DNA of 64,000 nucleotides from CALUVN01 sp944323595 (GCA_963931255.1 OZ006972.1:620001-684000), one strand, 5' to 3'. Shown: positions 16,600-25,232, counted from the stretch's first letter. Translations and numbers: made by a program. The notes: generated from the letters alone by a model not told the origin.

Positions 16600-17121
16600 A
16601 TGTCAAAAATAGAAATTAATAAATTAACTAACGCCAATGTTTATATGAATGGTGTTAACTTATTAGGAAGAGCAGAAGAAGTTCAACTGCCACAGATAAA
16701 ACATAAGATGGCTGAGCATAAAGCTCTCGGTATGGTTGGCTCAGCTGAGTTTTTCGCAGGTATTGATAAAATGGAGTGCAAAATAAAATGGAATGCACTT
16801 TATCCTGCTGTTATGGCAGTATGTTCAAATCCTTTCTTAGCTACGATGATTCAAGTTCGTGCAAACTTAGAAACATACAACGGTACAGGAAGAATTAAGG
16901 AAGTTCCTGCTACTGCATTTTTAATAGGTACTTTTAAAGAATTTCCGCTTGGAAATATAAAACCTCAAGAAAATGCAGAATATGAAACAACAATGTCAGT
17001 TACTTATGCAAAATTAGTAGTTGACGGTGTAGAAATTTTTGAAATAGATGTTCTTGAAAATATCTATAAAGTTGGAATGGTTGATATGCTCTCAACTTTC
17101 AAAAAGAATACGGGGGCTTAA
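16600..17121 (+). CDS. Tail tube protein (gpFII-like)
   Basis: 173 aa. NVYMNGVNLLGRAEEVQLPQ, the stretch MAEHKALGMVGSAEFFAG and MECKIKWNALYP match the P2 gpFII family of tube proteins; the late region with YETTMSVTYAKLVVDGVEIF agrees. It polymerises inside the sheath. A GGAG site precedes it, and its stop overlaps the portal gene start. Confidence 0.9.
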   Translation: MSKIEINKLTNANVYMNGVNLLGRAEEVQLPQIKHKMAEHKALGMVGSAEFFAGIDKMECKIKWNALYPAVMAVCSNPFLATMIQVRANLETYNGTGRIKEVPATAFLIGTFKEFPLGNIKPQENAEYETTMSVTYAKLVVDGVEIFEIDVLENIYKVGMVDMLSTFKKNTGA

Positions 17122-18584
17122 TGACCGAAGAAACTATACTTAAAAAAGCCAATTCTAAAAAAGGATTGACTGAAGAAATTGCAACACGCAAGCGAGCTTT
17201 GAATTTTTATTCGCTCGCTAATATTCTTCCTGATCCTGACATTGTTTTACGCAAACAAGGCAAAGATATTAGAATTTACAAAGAACTTCTTTGTGACCCT
17301 CACGTTTTTGCGTGTATTCAGTCTAGAAAATCAGGTGTTTTATCTCTTGATTGGGAAATTAACAGAGGCTTAGATAAAGACAAGAATGCTGAAGAGATAG
17401 AAGAATTACTAAAAAAATTAAATATCCATAAACTAATCTCTGATATTTTAGACGCTACATCATTCGGTTATCAGCCACTTGAAATTATATGGAAGAAAAG
17501 TTCTTCCGGTCACGTTCTGCCTGCAAAGATTATTGCAAAACCTCCTGAATGGTTCTGTTTTGATGACGATAATAATCTTAAATTCAGAACTAAAGATAAT
17601 TATTACGGAGAAATAGTCCCGGATAAAAAATTTTTACTTGCTCAAAATAATCCAAGTTACAACAATCCATATGGTGAAAGAACTCTTTCTCGTGTTTTTT
17701 GGTCTGTAACATTTAAAAAGGGTGGACTTAAGTTTTGGGTTGTATTTACAGAAAAATACGGAATGCCTCACTTAATAGGAAAACACCCAAGGGGGGCAAG
17801 TAAGGATGAGACGAACACTCTAGCAGATATGTTAGAAGATATGGTTCAGGATGCAATTGCAGTAATTCCTGATGATTCTTCAGTAGAAATTCAAGAGGCT
17901 AATAAATCTTCTTCAGCAGAAATTTATGAAAAGCTCATTGATAAAATGAATGCTGAAATTTCGAAAGCTATATTAGGTCAAACTCTAACTACTGAAATAG
18001 GCTCAACAGGTAGTTATGCTGCATCAAATACACACTTTGCAATAAGACAAGATATTGTTGATGCAGACAGAAAACTTGTTGAAAGTGTAATCAATCAACT
18101 AATTCAATGGATTTATGAAATAAACTTTTCAAATCAAGACGTTCCAGTATTTCAAATGTACGAACCGGAAGATGTTGATTTAACTTTAGCACAAAGAGAT
18201 AAAATACTTTCTGAAACAGGAGTTAAATTTACAAAAGAATATTTCATAAAAGCATACGGTCTTGAAGATGAGGATTTTGAAATACGAGAGGAGTTGCCGC
18301 CTGCAACAAGTCCGCAGTTTAAAGAATTTAAAGAAAGCGAACCGTCTGTTCCCGGACAAGAACAAATAGAAAATCTGCTTGAGTTTATTTCCACGAAAAA
18401 ATTAAATGAACAAGCTCAACAGATGATTTCGCCTTTAATTTCACTCCTTGAGGATTGTGATGACTTTGATGAGGCTTACGAACTTTTAACGGATAAAAAT
18501 CTGCATTCAAAGAAGTTCGAGCAATCACTTCAAAAAGCACTTTTCCTGTGTGAACTGCAAGGGAGAAGTGACGGTCTTGACTAA
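17121..18584 (+). CDS. Portal protein (Mu gp29-like, DUF935)
   Basis: 487 aa. IRIYKELLCDPHVFACIQSR, LSLDWEINRGLDK, ILDATSFGYQPLEIIW and the GSTGSYAASNTHFAIRQDIV stretch are hallmark DUF935 portal segments. It forms the ring through which DNA enters the head and where the tail joins. Its place after the tail tube gene is unusual, since in Mu the portal follows the large terminase directly. Confidence 0.92.
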   Translation: MTEETILKKANSKKGLTEEIATRKRALNFYSLANILPDPDIVLRKQGKDIRIYKELLCDPHVFACIQSRKSGVLSLDWEINRGLDKDKNAEEIEELLKKLNIHKLISDILDATSFGYQPLEIIWKKSSSGHVLPAKIIAKPPEWFCFDDDNNLKFRTKDNYYGEIVPDKKFLLAQNNPSYNNPYGERTLSRVFWSVTFKKGGLKFWVVFTEKYGMPHLIGKHPRGASKDETNTLADMLEDMVQDAIAVIPDDSSVEIQEANKSSSAEIYEKLIDKMNAEISKAILGQTLTTEIGSTGSYAASNTHFAIRQDIVDADRKLVESVINQLIQWIYEINFSNQDVPVFQMYEPEDVDLTLAQRDKILSETGVKFTKEYFIKAYGLEDEDFEIREELPPATSPQFKEFKESEPSVPGQEQIENLLEFISTKKLNEQAQQMISPLISLLEDCDDFDEAYELLTDKNLHSKKFEQSLQKALFLCELQGRSDGLD

Positions 18585-18633
18585 AATTAGTCACTTAAAA
18601 AAATAAAAGTTTTTCAAAAACAATAGGAAGATT

Positions 18634-19584
18634 ATGTCTAAAATTACCCCTGAAGAAGCCGCTTTGAAAAGGAATTTTCTTAAACAGCGGCAGAGCTTAC
18701 CATTACATTTAAAGATTGAACTATCAAAAAATAGGATTCAACAATTCTATGAACACTTTGATGGTAACGTATATGTCTCATTCTCCGGCGGAAAAGATTC
18801 TACCGTTCTTTTGCATCTGGTTCGGAGTCTTTATCCTGATATCCCTGCTGTTTTTATAGACACAGGATTGGAATATCCCGAAGTCCGTAATTTTGTAAAA
18901 TCTTTTGATAATACAATAATATTAAGACCTGACCTTCCATTCCACAAAGTAATTGAGGAATACGGATATCCTGTAATAAGTAAAGAAGTTGCGAAATTTA
19001 TTGAAGAAAACCGCAGAAATCCAAACGGCTATACAGCTAAGAAATTTGATCCAAACAGCGATTATGTCAAAAAATACGGTTCTCGTTATTGTCTAGCAAA
19101 ATGGAATTTTTTACGTGACAGTGACATTAAAATATCTGCTCAGTGTTGCAATGTTATGAAAAAGAAACCTGCCAAAAAGTTCGAAAAAGAAACGGGCTTG
19201 CATCCGATTATTGCAACAATGGCGGCAGAGAGTAATCTAAGAAAAAGCGAGTATCTTAGAAAAGGCTGTAATTCTTTTGATGCTAAACGTCCCACATCTA
19301 CCCCACTAGGATTTTGGACAGAACAGGATATTTTAAAATATTTGGTTGAGTTTGATGTCCCATATTGTTCTGTGTACGGAGAAATTAAACAGGATAAATC
19401 CGGCAAATATTATACAACCAAAGCCAAACGCACAGGTTGTATGTTCTGTATGTTTGGAGTTCAAAGTGAAAAGTCTCCGAACCGCTTTGAATTAATGAAA
19501 GAATCACATCCAAAACAATATAACTATTGCATAAACCAACTTGGATGCGGCAAAGTCCTTGATTTTATAGGAGTGAAGTATTAA
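18634..19584 (+). CDS. PAPS reductase-like ATP pyrophosphatase
   Basis: 316 aa. A PP-loop VSFSGGKDSTVLLHLV lies at about residues 48-63, followed by AVFIDTGLEYPEV and a later cysteine cluster (QCCNVMKKKPA, then RTGCMFCMFGV). This is the PAPS reductase/DndC-like superfamily. Prophage copies are common but their substrate is unproven; sulfur or nucleotide transfer onto DNA or tRNA is possible. It sits between portal and the gp30-like head gene. I would not call it cysH: the sulfite-pathway partner genes are absent. Confidence 0.82.
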   Translation: MSKITPEEAALKRNFLKQRQSLPLHLKIELSKNRIQQFYEHFDGNVYVSFSGGKDSTVLLHLVRSLYPDIPAVFIDTGLEYPEVRNFVKSFDNTIILRPDLPFHKVIEEYGYPVISKEVAKFIEENRRNPNGYTAKKFDPNSDYVKKYGSRYCLAKWNFLRDSDIKISAQCCNVMKKKPAKKFEKETGLHPIIATMAAESNLRKSEYLRKGCNSFDAKRPTSTPLGFWTEQDILKYLVEFDVPYCSVYGEIKQDKSGKYYTTKAKRTGCMFCMFGVQSEKSPNRFELMKESHPKQYNYCINQLGCGKVLDFIGVKY

Positions 19585-20345
19585 TGGCTGTCGAACTTAA
19601 AGGCTTATTTAAACTTGCTCCTGCTGCTGCAATAAAATACTTCAGGCGAAAAGGTCAAACTTTCACTTGGGATTGGTACGAATTATGGGAAGATGCTCAT
19701 AAAAAAACTTTTACTGTTGCAAAAGTTATGCGTGAGGATATTCTAAAAGATATTCGCTCTGCTTTAGATAAAGCCCTATCTGAGGGAAAAACATTCAGAG
19801 AATTTCAAAAAGAACTCAAACCAATCCTGCAAAAGAAAGGCTGGTGGGGCGAGCAAATTGTTGTTGATACTCAAGGCAACGCAGAAAAAGTTCAGCTTGG
19901 CTCAATGTATAGATTAAAAACCATCTATGCCGTTAATATGCAGACTTCATATATGACAGGACGGTATAAAACTCAGATGGATAATGTGGACAATAGACCC
20001 TATTGGGAATACGTTGCTGTCCTTGATAACAGAACAAGACCCGAACACGCACAACTGCATGGATTAATTTACAGATATGATGATCCGTTCTGGGCAAGTT
20101 TTTACCCTCCAAACGGTTGGAGGTGCCGTTGCAGAGTTAACGCTCTTTCGAATTATAACCTCAAAAAGAAAGATACAAAGCCGGGTAATTCCACAGGTAC
20201 TTTGTCTCAAGAGATGAGATTAGTTTCTAAAAAATCTGGTGAGTATAAGTCCGTTACTGTTTATACAGACCCTCTTACAGGTAAAAAAATTGCACCTGAT
20301 GTTGGGTGGAGTCATAACCCTGCATCGGGCTTAAACGATATTTGA
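19584..20345 (+). CDS. Head morphogenesis protein (Mu gp30 / SPP1 gp7-like)
   Basis: 253 aa. IKYFRRKGQTFTWDWYELWE at the start and, later, DNRTRPEHAQLHGLIYRYDD followed by FYPPNGWRCRCRV are the conserved elements of this minor head protein family. The protein travels in the head or portal and aids DNA injection in known relatives. Its ATG overlaps the stop of the PP-loop gene. Confidence 0.9.
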   Translation: MAVELKGLFKLAPAAAIKYFRRKGQTFTWDWYELWEDAHKKTFTVAKVMREDILKDIRSALDKALSEGKTFREFQKELKPILQKKGWWGEQIVVDTQGNAEKVQLGSMYRLKTIYAVNMQTSYMTGRYKTQMDNVDNRPYWEYVAVLDNRTRPEHAQLHGLIYRYDDPFWASFYPPNGWRCRCRVNALSNYNLKKKDTKPGNSTGTLSQEMRLVSKKSGEYKSVTVYTDPLTGKKIAPDVGWSHNPASGLNDI

Positions 20346-20378
20346 ACACCAATTAAACAATAATTAAAGGAGTTTTGA

Positions 20379-21191
20379 ATGACAGTTGATAAAAAAAGTT
20401 TATTAAACTGGGTTGGCGGAAAAAGATTACTCCGCAAACGTATCGCACCATTAGTTCCTACGGATATTCAATCATACGTTGAACCATTCGGCGGTGCCGG
20501 TTGGGTTTTATTTTATAAAGACCGTTGGGCTGATTTAGAGATATACAACGACCTTGACGGAAGATTGGTTAACCTTTTCAGAATCGTAAAATACCACCCG
20601 AATGCCTTAAAAGAAGAATTGCAGTATCTTTTAGGCTCACGTGAGATGTTTTTCCAATTTTTGAACGGAACTTTTATTACAGATATCCAAAAAGCCGCAC
20701 AGTTTCTGTTTTTAATCACACGTTCATTTGGTGGTCGTGGTGATACTTTCGGAACTGTGAAAAAATCTTCAGGCGGTGCATCGAAATCCCAACGCAATGT
20801 TTTAGAAAAAATTGATGCAATCCACAAACGCCTTGATAAAGTTATGGTTGAAAATCGTGACTTTGAAAAATTGATTAAACAATACGATTTTGAAGGTGCA
20901 TTCTTCTATTGCGATCCGCCGTACACTTCAGGCTGCGGCTATGAAGTAACCTCTACCGCCGACTTTGACCACGAACGTTTAAGAGATGTTTTAGGTAACA
21001 TCAAAGGACGTTTTCTGCTCTCTTATGATGATTCTCCAAAAGTCAGAGAATTATACAAAGGCTTTGAGATGATTGAAGTTGAAAGGCAGAACGGAATTAA
21101 CAATCGTGAGGGTACTAGCAGGGTGAACAAGGTATATAAAGAGCTACTGATTGCAAACTATCCAATCCGAGAATTATCTAAAAATGTCTGA
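20379..21191 (+). CDS. Dam-type DNA adenine methylase (D12 class)
   Basis: 270 aa. The N-terminal KSLLNWVGGKRLLRKRIAPL with EPFGGAG is the SAM-binding motif I, and FFYCDPPYTSG (about residues 181-191) is the catalytic DPPY motif IV. It transfers methyl to adenine N6; GATC is the likely but unproven site. An AAAGGAG site is upstream. Within a head operon it may shield phage DNA from restriction. Confidence 0.9.
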   Translation: MTVDKKSLLNWVGGKRLLRKRIAPLVPTDIQSYVEPFGGAGWVLFYKDRWADLEIYNDLDGRLVNLFRIVKYHPNALKEELQYLLGSREMFFQFLNGTFITDIQKAAQFLFLITRSFGGRGDTFGTVKKSSGGASKSQRNVLEKIDAIHKRLDKVMVENRDFEKLIKQYDFEGAFFYCDPPYTSGCGYEVTSTADFDHERLRDVLGNIKGRFLLSYDDSPKVRELYKGFEMIEVERQNGINNREGTSRVNKVYKELLIANYPIRELSKNV

Positions 21192-21633
21192 CCCGATAGA
21201 AATTAAAATCGACAATAAAGAAGTTGAATCAAGGCTCCTTGATTTGGCTCAAAAAAGCGAAAACCTGCGACCTCTTATGAAAAACATCGCAGGGATTTTC
21301 GCATATTCAACAGAAGAAAATTTTAAAAACGAGGGCAGACTTGATAAATGGACAGAACTATCGGAATCAACAATAAAACAGCGGACAAAAAATAAACAGT
21401 GGCCCGGCATGATTTTGCAGGTATCAGGTCAGCTCGCATCCTCTGTTAATACTTATTATGATAACGATTCGGCAGTTATAGGTTCAAACCTTGAATACGC
21501 AGCAATACACCAACTCGGAGGACAGGCAGGGCGGAATAAAGCTGTTGAAATTCCTGCACGCCCTTACCTGCAACTCACCCCTGAAGATTTTGAAGAAATC
21601 CTTAGTATGACCGAAAATTTTTTAGGGGGTTAA
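21184..21633 (+). CDS. Virion morphogenesis protein (Mu gpG / P2 gpS-like)
   Basis: 149 aa from ATG 21184, which overlaps the methylase stop; a longer start at 21151 lies inside that gene. NFKNEGRLDKWTELSESTIK, then GMILQVSGQLASSVNTYYDN and YAAIHQLGGQAGRNKAVEIP with ARPYLQLT are the family signature. The protein completes the tail or joins it to the head. It is the last structural gene of the block. Confidence 0.88.
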   Translation: MSDPIEIKIDNKEVESRLLDLAQKSENLRPLMKNIAGIFAYSTEENFKNEGRLDKWTELSESTIKQRTKNKQWPGMILQVSGQLASSVNTYYDNDSAVIGSNLEYAAIHQLGGQAGRNKAVEIPARPYLQLTPEDFEEILSMTENFLGG

Positions 21634-21672
21634 ACCCCTGAATAGTTTGTAGGTCAAAGGAAAGGAGAGAGA

Positions 21673-22215
21673 ATGACTACGGTAGAACCCATCAGAAACA
21701 AATCTGATATCAAAAAAGTTGAAAAAGTCTTAGCAAAACAGAGTCCGAGAGATTTAATGCTTTTTGTCCTCGGTACAAACTGCGGTTTGAGAATTTCTGA
21801 TTTGCTGTCATTAAATGTCGGCGATGTAAGAAATAAAACTCATATTCAAATTGTTGAAAAGAAAACCGGGAAATTTAAAAAGTTTCCGATTAATGACCGC
21901 TTAAAACCAATGATTGAGGATTTTATTAAGGGCAGGCGGAACGCAGAACCTTTGTTTTTATCTCACTGGCGGCATCGGCTCGACAGAGTAACTGCATATT
22001 ATTTAATTCGTGATGCGTGCGAAAAAGCCGGACTTCAAGAAAGAATCGGTACGCATTCAATGCGAAAGACTTTTGGTTACCACCATTATCAACAATTTAA
22101 AGATGTGGTTATCCTGCAAAAAATATTCAATCACTCAAGTCCGCAGATAACTTTAAGATACATTGGCATAGAACAAGACCAGATTGACTACAGTTACTCC
22201 AACTTTATTTTATAG
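21673..22215 (+). CDS. Short tyrosine recombinase A
   Basis: 180 aa, much shorter than phage integrases but about the size of FimB/FimE-type switches. The catalytic residues are present: FVLGTNCGLRISDLLSLN with the first Arg, a Lys in KKTGKFKKFP, HSMRKTFGYHHY with HxxR, HSSPQITLRYIGI with the His/Tyr box. There is no arm-binding N-terminal domain. It has an AAAGGAG site. About 55 bases after it begins an inverted repeat (22270-22441). It is a close paralog of the protein at 23504. Either phage integrase or local inversion is possible. Confidence 0.82.
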   Translation: MTTVEPIRNKSDIKKVEKVLAKQSPRDLMLFVLGTNCGLRISDLLSLNVGDVRNKTHIQIVEKKTGKFKKFPINDRLKPMIEDFIKGRRNAEPLFLSHWRHRLDRVTAYYLIRDACEKAGLQERIGTHSMRKTFGYHHYQQFKDVVILQKIFNHSSPQITLRYIGIEQDQIDYSYSNFIL

Positions 22216-22269
22216 TGCAAAACCCTCTCTATCAGAGTCATTGCATTACATTTTATTTGTCTTACAAAA

Positions 22270-22441
22270 TAACCATTTTGTATAACATAAAACCTAAAAA
22301 TCTCAAAAATTGCCTTCCTAATTGAGTTTTAGAGTTTTAAAGTTATTTTCTAAAATGTAATGTAACAGTTTAAAATTTGAAATACAATTCCCTGAATGGC
22401 TAGTTTTTTCGGCATAAAAAATTTGCCTTACAAAATGGTTA
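22270..22441. repeat. Inverted repeat downstream of recombinase A
   Basis: TAACCATTTTGTA (22270-22282) and its exact complement TACAAAATGGTTA (22429-22441) flank 146 bases. The left arm is itself a dyad, ACAAAAT-aacc-ATTTTGT. A second pair, CATTACATTTTA/TAAAATGTAATG (22244-22255 and 22351-22362), overlaps it. These may be recombinase sites; a weak leftward promoter-like pair (TTGTAT-17-TACATT) lies inside. Confidence 0.5.
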
Positions 22442-22447
22442 AAATGT

Positions 22448-22828
22448 ATGACACAAGCAGGAAAGGAAGGTTTTATGCTGCAAGACAAGATGACTAAAAA
22501 TGTAAGGAAAAAAGGAAAATTTTCAATTATTTTAAAAGAGGATGATTCAAACCAGTGTTCATATAAAATAAACAGACATTTATTAGATACTTTAAAAAAA
22601 TATTTGGAACCTTTTCGTTCATATCAGGCTAAACCAAGAAAAATCAGATGCATTGAAACAGGTCAGATTTTTTATTCAGCAAGGGAAGCCAGTTATTGGG
22701 TTGAAGCAAACAGAAAAATTGCATATTGCGACATGAATTTAATCAAACAAGCCTGTAAAGGCAAACAAAAAACCTCCTATGGCTACCACTGGGAATTTGC
22801 TGAGGATTCAAATAATGTTCTACGATGA
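22448..22828 (+). CDS. NUMOD1-like DNA-binding protein
   Basis: 126 aa. The second half, IRCIETGQIFYSAREASYWV, then ACKGKQKTSYGYHWEF, has the NUMOD1 pattern (a short DNA-binding module known from homing endonucleases): 'C-E-TGQ-F-SAREAS ... GKQKT-YGYHWEF'. No nuclease motif is visible. The N-terminus is basic (KNVRKKGKF). It starts within an AT-rich leader next to the inverted repeat and its stop overlaps the following gene. A regulatory role is inferred. Confidence 0.55.
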   Translation: MTQAGKEGFMLQDKMTKNVRKKGKFSIILKEDDSNQCSYKINRHLLDTLKKYLEPFRSYQAKPRKIRCIETGQIFYSAREASYWVEANRKIAYCDMNLIKQACKGKQKTSYGYHWEFAEDSNNVLR

Positions 22829-23069
22829 AAAGGCATTGGAACTTTATGAAGAAATTCCGGATATAAAAGTAATTTATTATCTATTAACAGGTCTCCCCTA
22901 TCGTGAAATCGGAATAAGATTCTATTACCATAATACAAATAAATTTATTTATCGTGTCAGAAAGTTAATGAAAAAATTTCATTTAGTAAACCGCAGACAT
23001 CTTGCGTATTTTGCCGTCAAAAACCATTTAATTGATGTTGAAAAATTAAAGGATTTACAAAATGCTTGA
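22815..23069 (+). CDS. Small HTH-like protein (LuxR-type helix pattern)
   Basis: 84 aa from ATG 22815 (GAGG nine bases upstream), overlapping the previous gene by 14. PDIKVIYYLLTGLPYREIGI followed by RVRKLMKKFHLVNRRHLAYF has the spacing of a sigma-4/LuxR helix-turn-helix. It overlaps the next, similar gene by 8 bases. Likely a transcription regulator; no further domain is seen. Confidence 0.55.
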   Translation: MFYDEKALELYEEIPDIKVIYYLLTGLPYREIGIRFYYHNTNKFIYRVRKLMKKFHLVNRRHLAYFAVKNHLIDVEKLKDLQNA

Positions 23070-23271
23070 AACATTATCGGATAACGAAAAAGAAATTATG
23101 TTCCTGCTTGCTCAGGGACATAATTTCAATGGGATTATAGATTTTGTCGGAATCGATTATCCCACGTTTATTGCCCTAAAAAAATCATTATTTAAAAAAC
23201 TGCATATTTCAAGAACTACAGAAATTTTAGGATTATTGCTTCAGCAGGGCTTTAATCCTGATGAGATATAA
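23062..23271 (+). CDS. LuxR/GerE-type HTH protein
   Basis: 69 aa. LSDNEKEIMFLLAQGHNFNG, then IDYPTFIALKKSLFKKLHIS and RTTEILGLLLQQG follow the LuxR helix-turn-helix pattern (LT-rEkEVl-lla-G, v-K--i-KKL). It lacks a receiver or sensor domain. With the gene before it, it forms a pair of small HTH proteins between two recombinases, and may control late genes or the recombinases. Confidence 0.65.
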   Translation: MLETLSDNEKEIMFLLAQGHNFNGIIDFVGIDYPTFIALKKSLFKKLHISRTTEILGLLLQQGFNPDEI

Positions 23272-23503
23272 AAACTGCTGATTATTTTGTCTCTTTACCC
23301 CATTTTTTTATTTTTTAAGAAACATTTTGTATTTTTATCGCTTTTCGATAAGTATGTTTCCCCATTATGCAATAAAATGTGCTGCTTCACACTGCCCCGA
23401 AGTTTAAGTTGTCGTTTTTCAATAATAATTATTTGATTGAAGTTTTTGAACCGAATTTGACGTTCAAAAAGAGTTCTTATGAAAATAGGAAAGGAGAAAG
23501 ACT

Positions 23504-24046
23504 ATGAATATTGTAGAACCGATCAGAAAAAAGCGTGACCTGAAGAGAATTGAAAGCATTCTAAAAAAGCAAAGTATGCGAGATTTATTAATTTTTACAG
23601 TCGGCACAAATTGTGGACTTAGAATTTCAGACATTTTAAATTTAAATGTTGGCGATGTCAGAGATAAAGACTACATAAGCATAAATGAAAAGAAAACAGG
23701 CAAATACAAACGATTCCCGATTAATTCAAAACTAAAGCCTATGTTTGCAAAATTTACTAAAGGTAGAAGGGCTGAAGAACCCTTGTTTTTATCTGTATTC
23801 AATAACAGAATGGAAAGAACTCAGTGCTACCGCATAGTTAATGATGCCTGTCGTAAAGCCGGATTAGATTGCAAAATTGGAACTCACACTTTAAGAAAAA
23901 CATTTGGCTACCATCATTATCAAAAATTTAAAGACGTTGCAGTTCTGCAAAAGATATTTAACCACTGCTCTCCACAAGTAACACTCCGCTATATCGGAAT
24001 TGACCAAGATATGATTGATTACAGCTACAACAATTTTATCCTCTAA
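23504..24046 (+). CDS. Short tyrosine recombinase B
   Basis: 180 aa and collinear with recombinase A along its whole length (shared blocks include VGTNCGLRISDILNLNVGDV, EKKTGKYKRFPIN, HTLRKTFGYHHY and SPQVTLRYIGIDQD). All catalytic positions seem kept. It has a strong AAAGGAG site. Only 41 bases after its stop a 19-bp inverted repeat starts, enclosing a promoter-like sequence. Size and layout are like fim-type inversion recombinases. Confidence 0.82.
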   Translation: MNIVEPIRKKRDLKRIESILKKQSMRDLLIFTVGTNCGLRISDILNLNVGDVRDKDYISINEKKTGKYKRFPINSKLKPMFAKFTKGRRAEEPLFLSVFNNRMERTQCYRIVNDACRKAGLDCKIGTHTLRKTFGYHHYQKFKDVAVLQKIFNHCSPQVTLRYIGIDQDMIDYSYNNFIL

Positions 24047-24087
24047 TTCCTGTATAGCATATAATTCAACAAATAAATAATTCAACA

Positions 24088-24266
24088 CAATTATAGGTCT
24101 GTTGAGTTATTTTGTCTATCCTCCCTAAAGTTGATATATCACAAAGAAAATACACGTAAAGATATTTGATTTTTTTTGTTGAATTTATTTTACATTTCAC
24201 TAAATTAATACTCAAAAATTCTTGAATTTTCTATATCTTTGCAAAGCCTCAACAGACCTATAATTG
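24088..24266. repeat. 19-bp perfect inverted repeat around 141 bases (possible invertible promoter)
   Basis: CAATTATAGGTCTGTTGAG (24088-24106) is matched exactly by its complement at 24248-24266. The enclosed segment is AT-rich, codes for nothing and holds a leftward promoter-like pair. The loop is too long for a terminator. The stretch 24047-24401 has no gene. Confidence 0.65.
24187..24215 (-). promoter_or_regulatory. Promoter-like sequence inside the inverted repeat
   Basis: On the minus strand TTGAGT (24215-24210) and TAAAAT (24192-24187) are 17 bases apart. As drawn it points away from the gene at 24402; after inversion it would point towards it. Confidence 0.5.
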
Positions 24267-24401
24267 AGTAGAGTTTTAAAACTTTGTTCTGAAGTGATGA
24301 AAAAGAGACGTTAGCCCAGAAAGTAAATTAAGAAATGGAGATAAGTTCTCTAATAAAGAATATAGAAGAAATGAGTTAACTTAAATAAGAAAGAGGTGAA
24401 A

Positions 24402-25232
24402 ATGTACAAAAAATATTACTTGGCATCAACAATAATTTTTACAATATTTTTATTAAATATCAATTTAAATGAAGCTGTTGCTGAAGAAAATTGGGTATTT
24501 GGAAACCCGGTGAACTATCAGTATGCGGATGAAAATAAAGCACTTGAAACTCAGCTAGATCAAGCAATAGAACCAGAATGGTATACAGAAATTGAACCTG
24601 AGCAAAAAACTATAGAAGAAAAAGTATATACACAGCAGGTCATACCAGAACAAGCAAAATCTAAACGAAAACATATTCGTAAAATTAAGTATAAACAGCA
24701 ATATGAACAACAGAATCAACCGCAACAAAATTTTTCAAATTATCCGGTATCGGATTACAATGCCATATATAAACAATCAAAAGGACTAAAAATTCCTGCA
24801 GGCACAAGCGTTACAGTATATAATTCACAGGAAATTAACGCAGATAATCTGGAAAAAGGACAAAATATAGAATTTACTGTTGACAATCCTGTTATTATAG
24901 ACGGAATAACTGTCATACAAGCAGGAACAAGAGTTTCCGCTCAAGTACTGAACAAGAAAAATAATTTTATATTTGGAATACCGGGAGAAATTCAAGTTGG
25001 AAATTTTAAACTTCATAATATCGGCAATAAACAGATTGATATGATGGGTTCAATAACAGAGAAAGGTGACAGCCGTTATTGGGCTCACATAGGTTGGCTT
25101 ATTGTATGGCCGTTGCTTATGGTTAAGGGTGGAGATGGAATAATACCAGCAGGACAGCGTTATACTATCCACACAATTGGTGATACTTATCTAAATACAA
25201 ATACTTATCCTGTATATTATAACCAATATTAA
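24402..25232 (+). CDS. Exported protein of unknown function
   Basis: 276 aa from ATG 24402 with an AGAGGTG site. A signal peptide is clear (LASTIIFTIFLLNINLNEAV, cleavage near AVAEE). A Gln/Glu/Lys-rich linker follows (residues ~45-120), then a beta-rich domain: LKIPAGTSVTVYNSQEINAD, FTVDNPVIIDGITVIQAGTR, and ending in a hydrophobic stretch (HIGWLIVWPLLMV) and IIPAGQRYTIHT. Domains with 'IPAGT/IxAGT' repeats occur in exported proteins of uncultured gut bacteria. The possible phase-switch lies 136 bases upstream, so surface expression might vary. Confidence 0.65.
   Translation: MYKKYYLASTIIFTIFLLNINLNEAVAEENWVFGNPVNYQYADENKALETQLDQAIEPEWYTEIEPEQKTIEEKVYTQQVIPEQAKSKRKHIRKIKYKQQYEQQNQPQQNFSNYPVSDYNAIYKQSKGLKIPAGTSVTVYNSQEINADNLEKGQNIEFTVDNPVIIDGITVIQAGTRVSAQVLNKKNNFIFGIPGEIQVGNFKLHNIGNKQIDMMGSITEKGDSRYWAHIGWLIVWPLLMVKGGDGIIPAGQRYTIHTIGDTYLNTNTYPVYYNQY

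Noticed and set aside
18578..18593. Palindrome TGACTAAAATTAGTCA after the portal gene as a terminator
   Set aside because: The loop is only two bases if fully paired and there is no T run; the next gene is likely in the same operon.
24088..24266. The 19-bp inverted repeat as an insertion sequence or MITE
   Set aside because: There is no visible target-site duplication next to the arms (flanking bases differ) and no transposase; the recombinase and enclosed promoter fit an inversion switch better.
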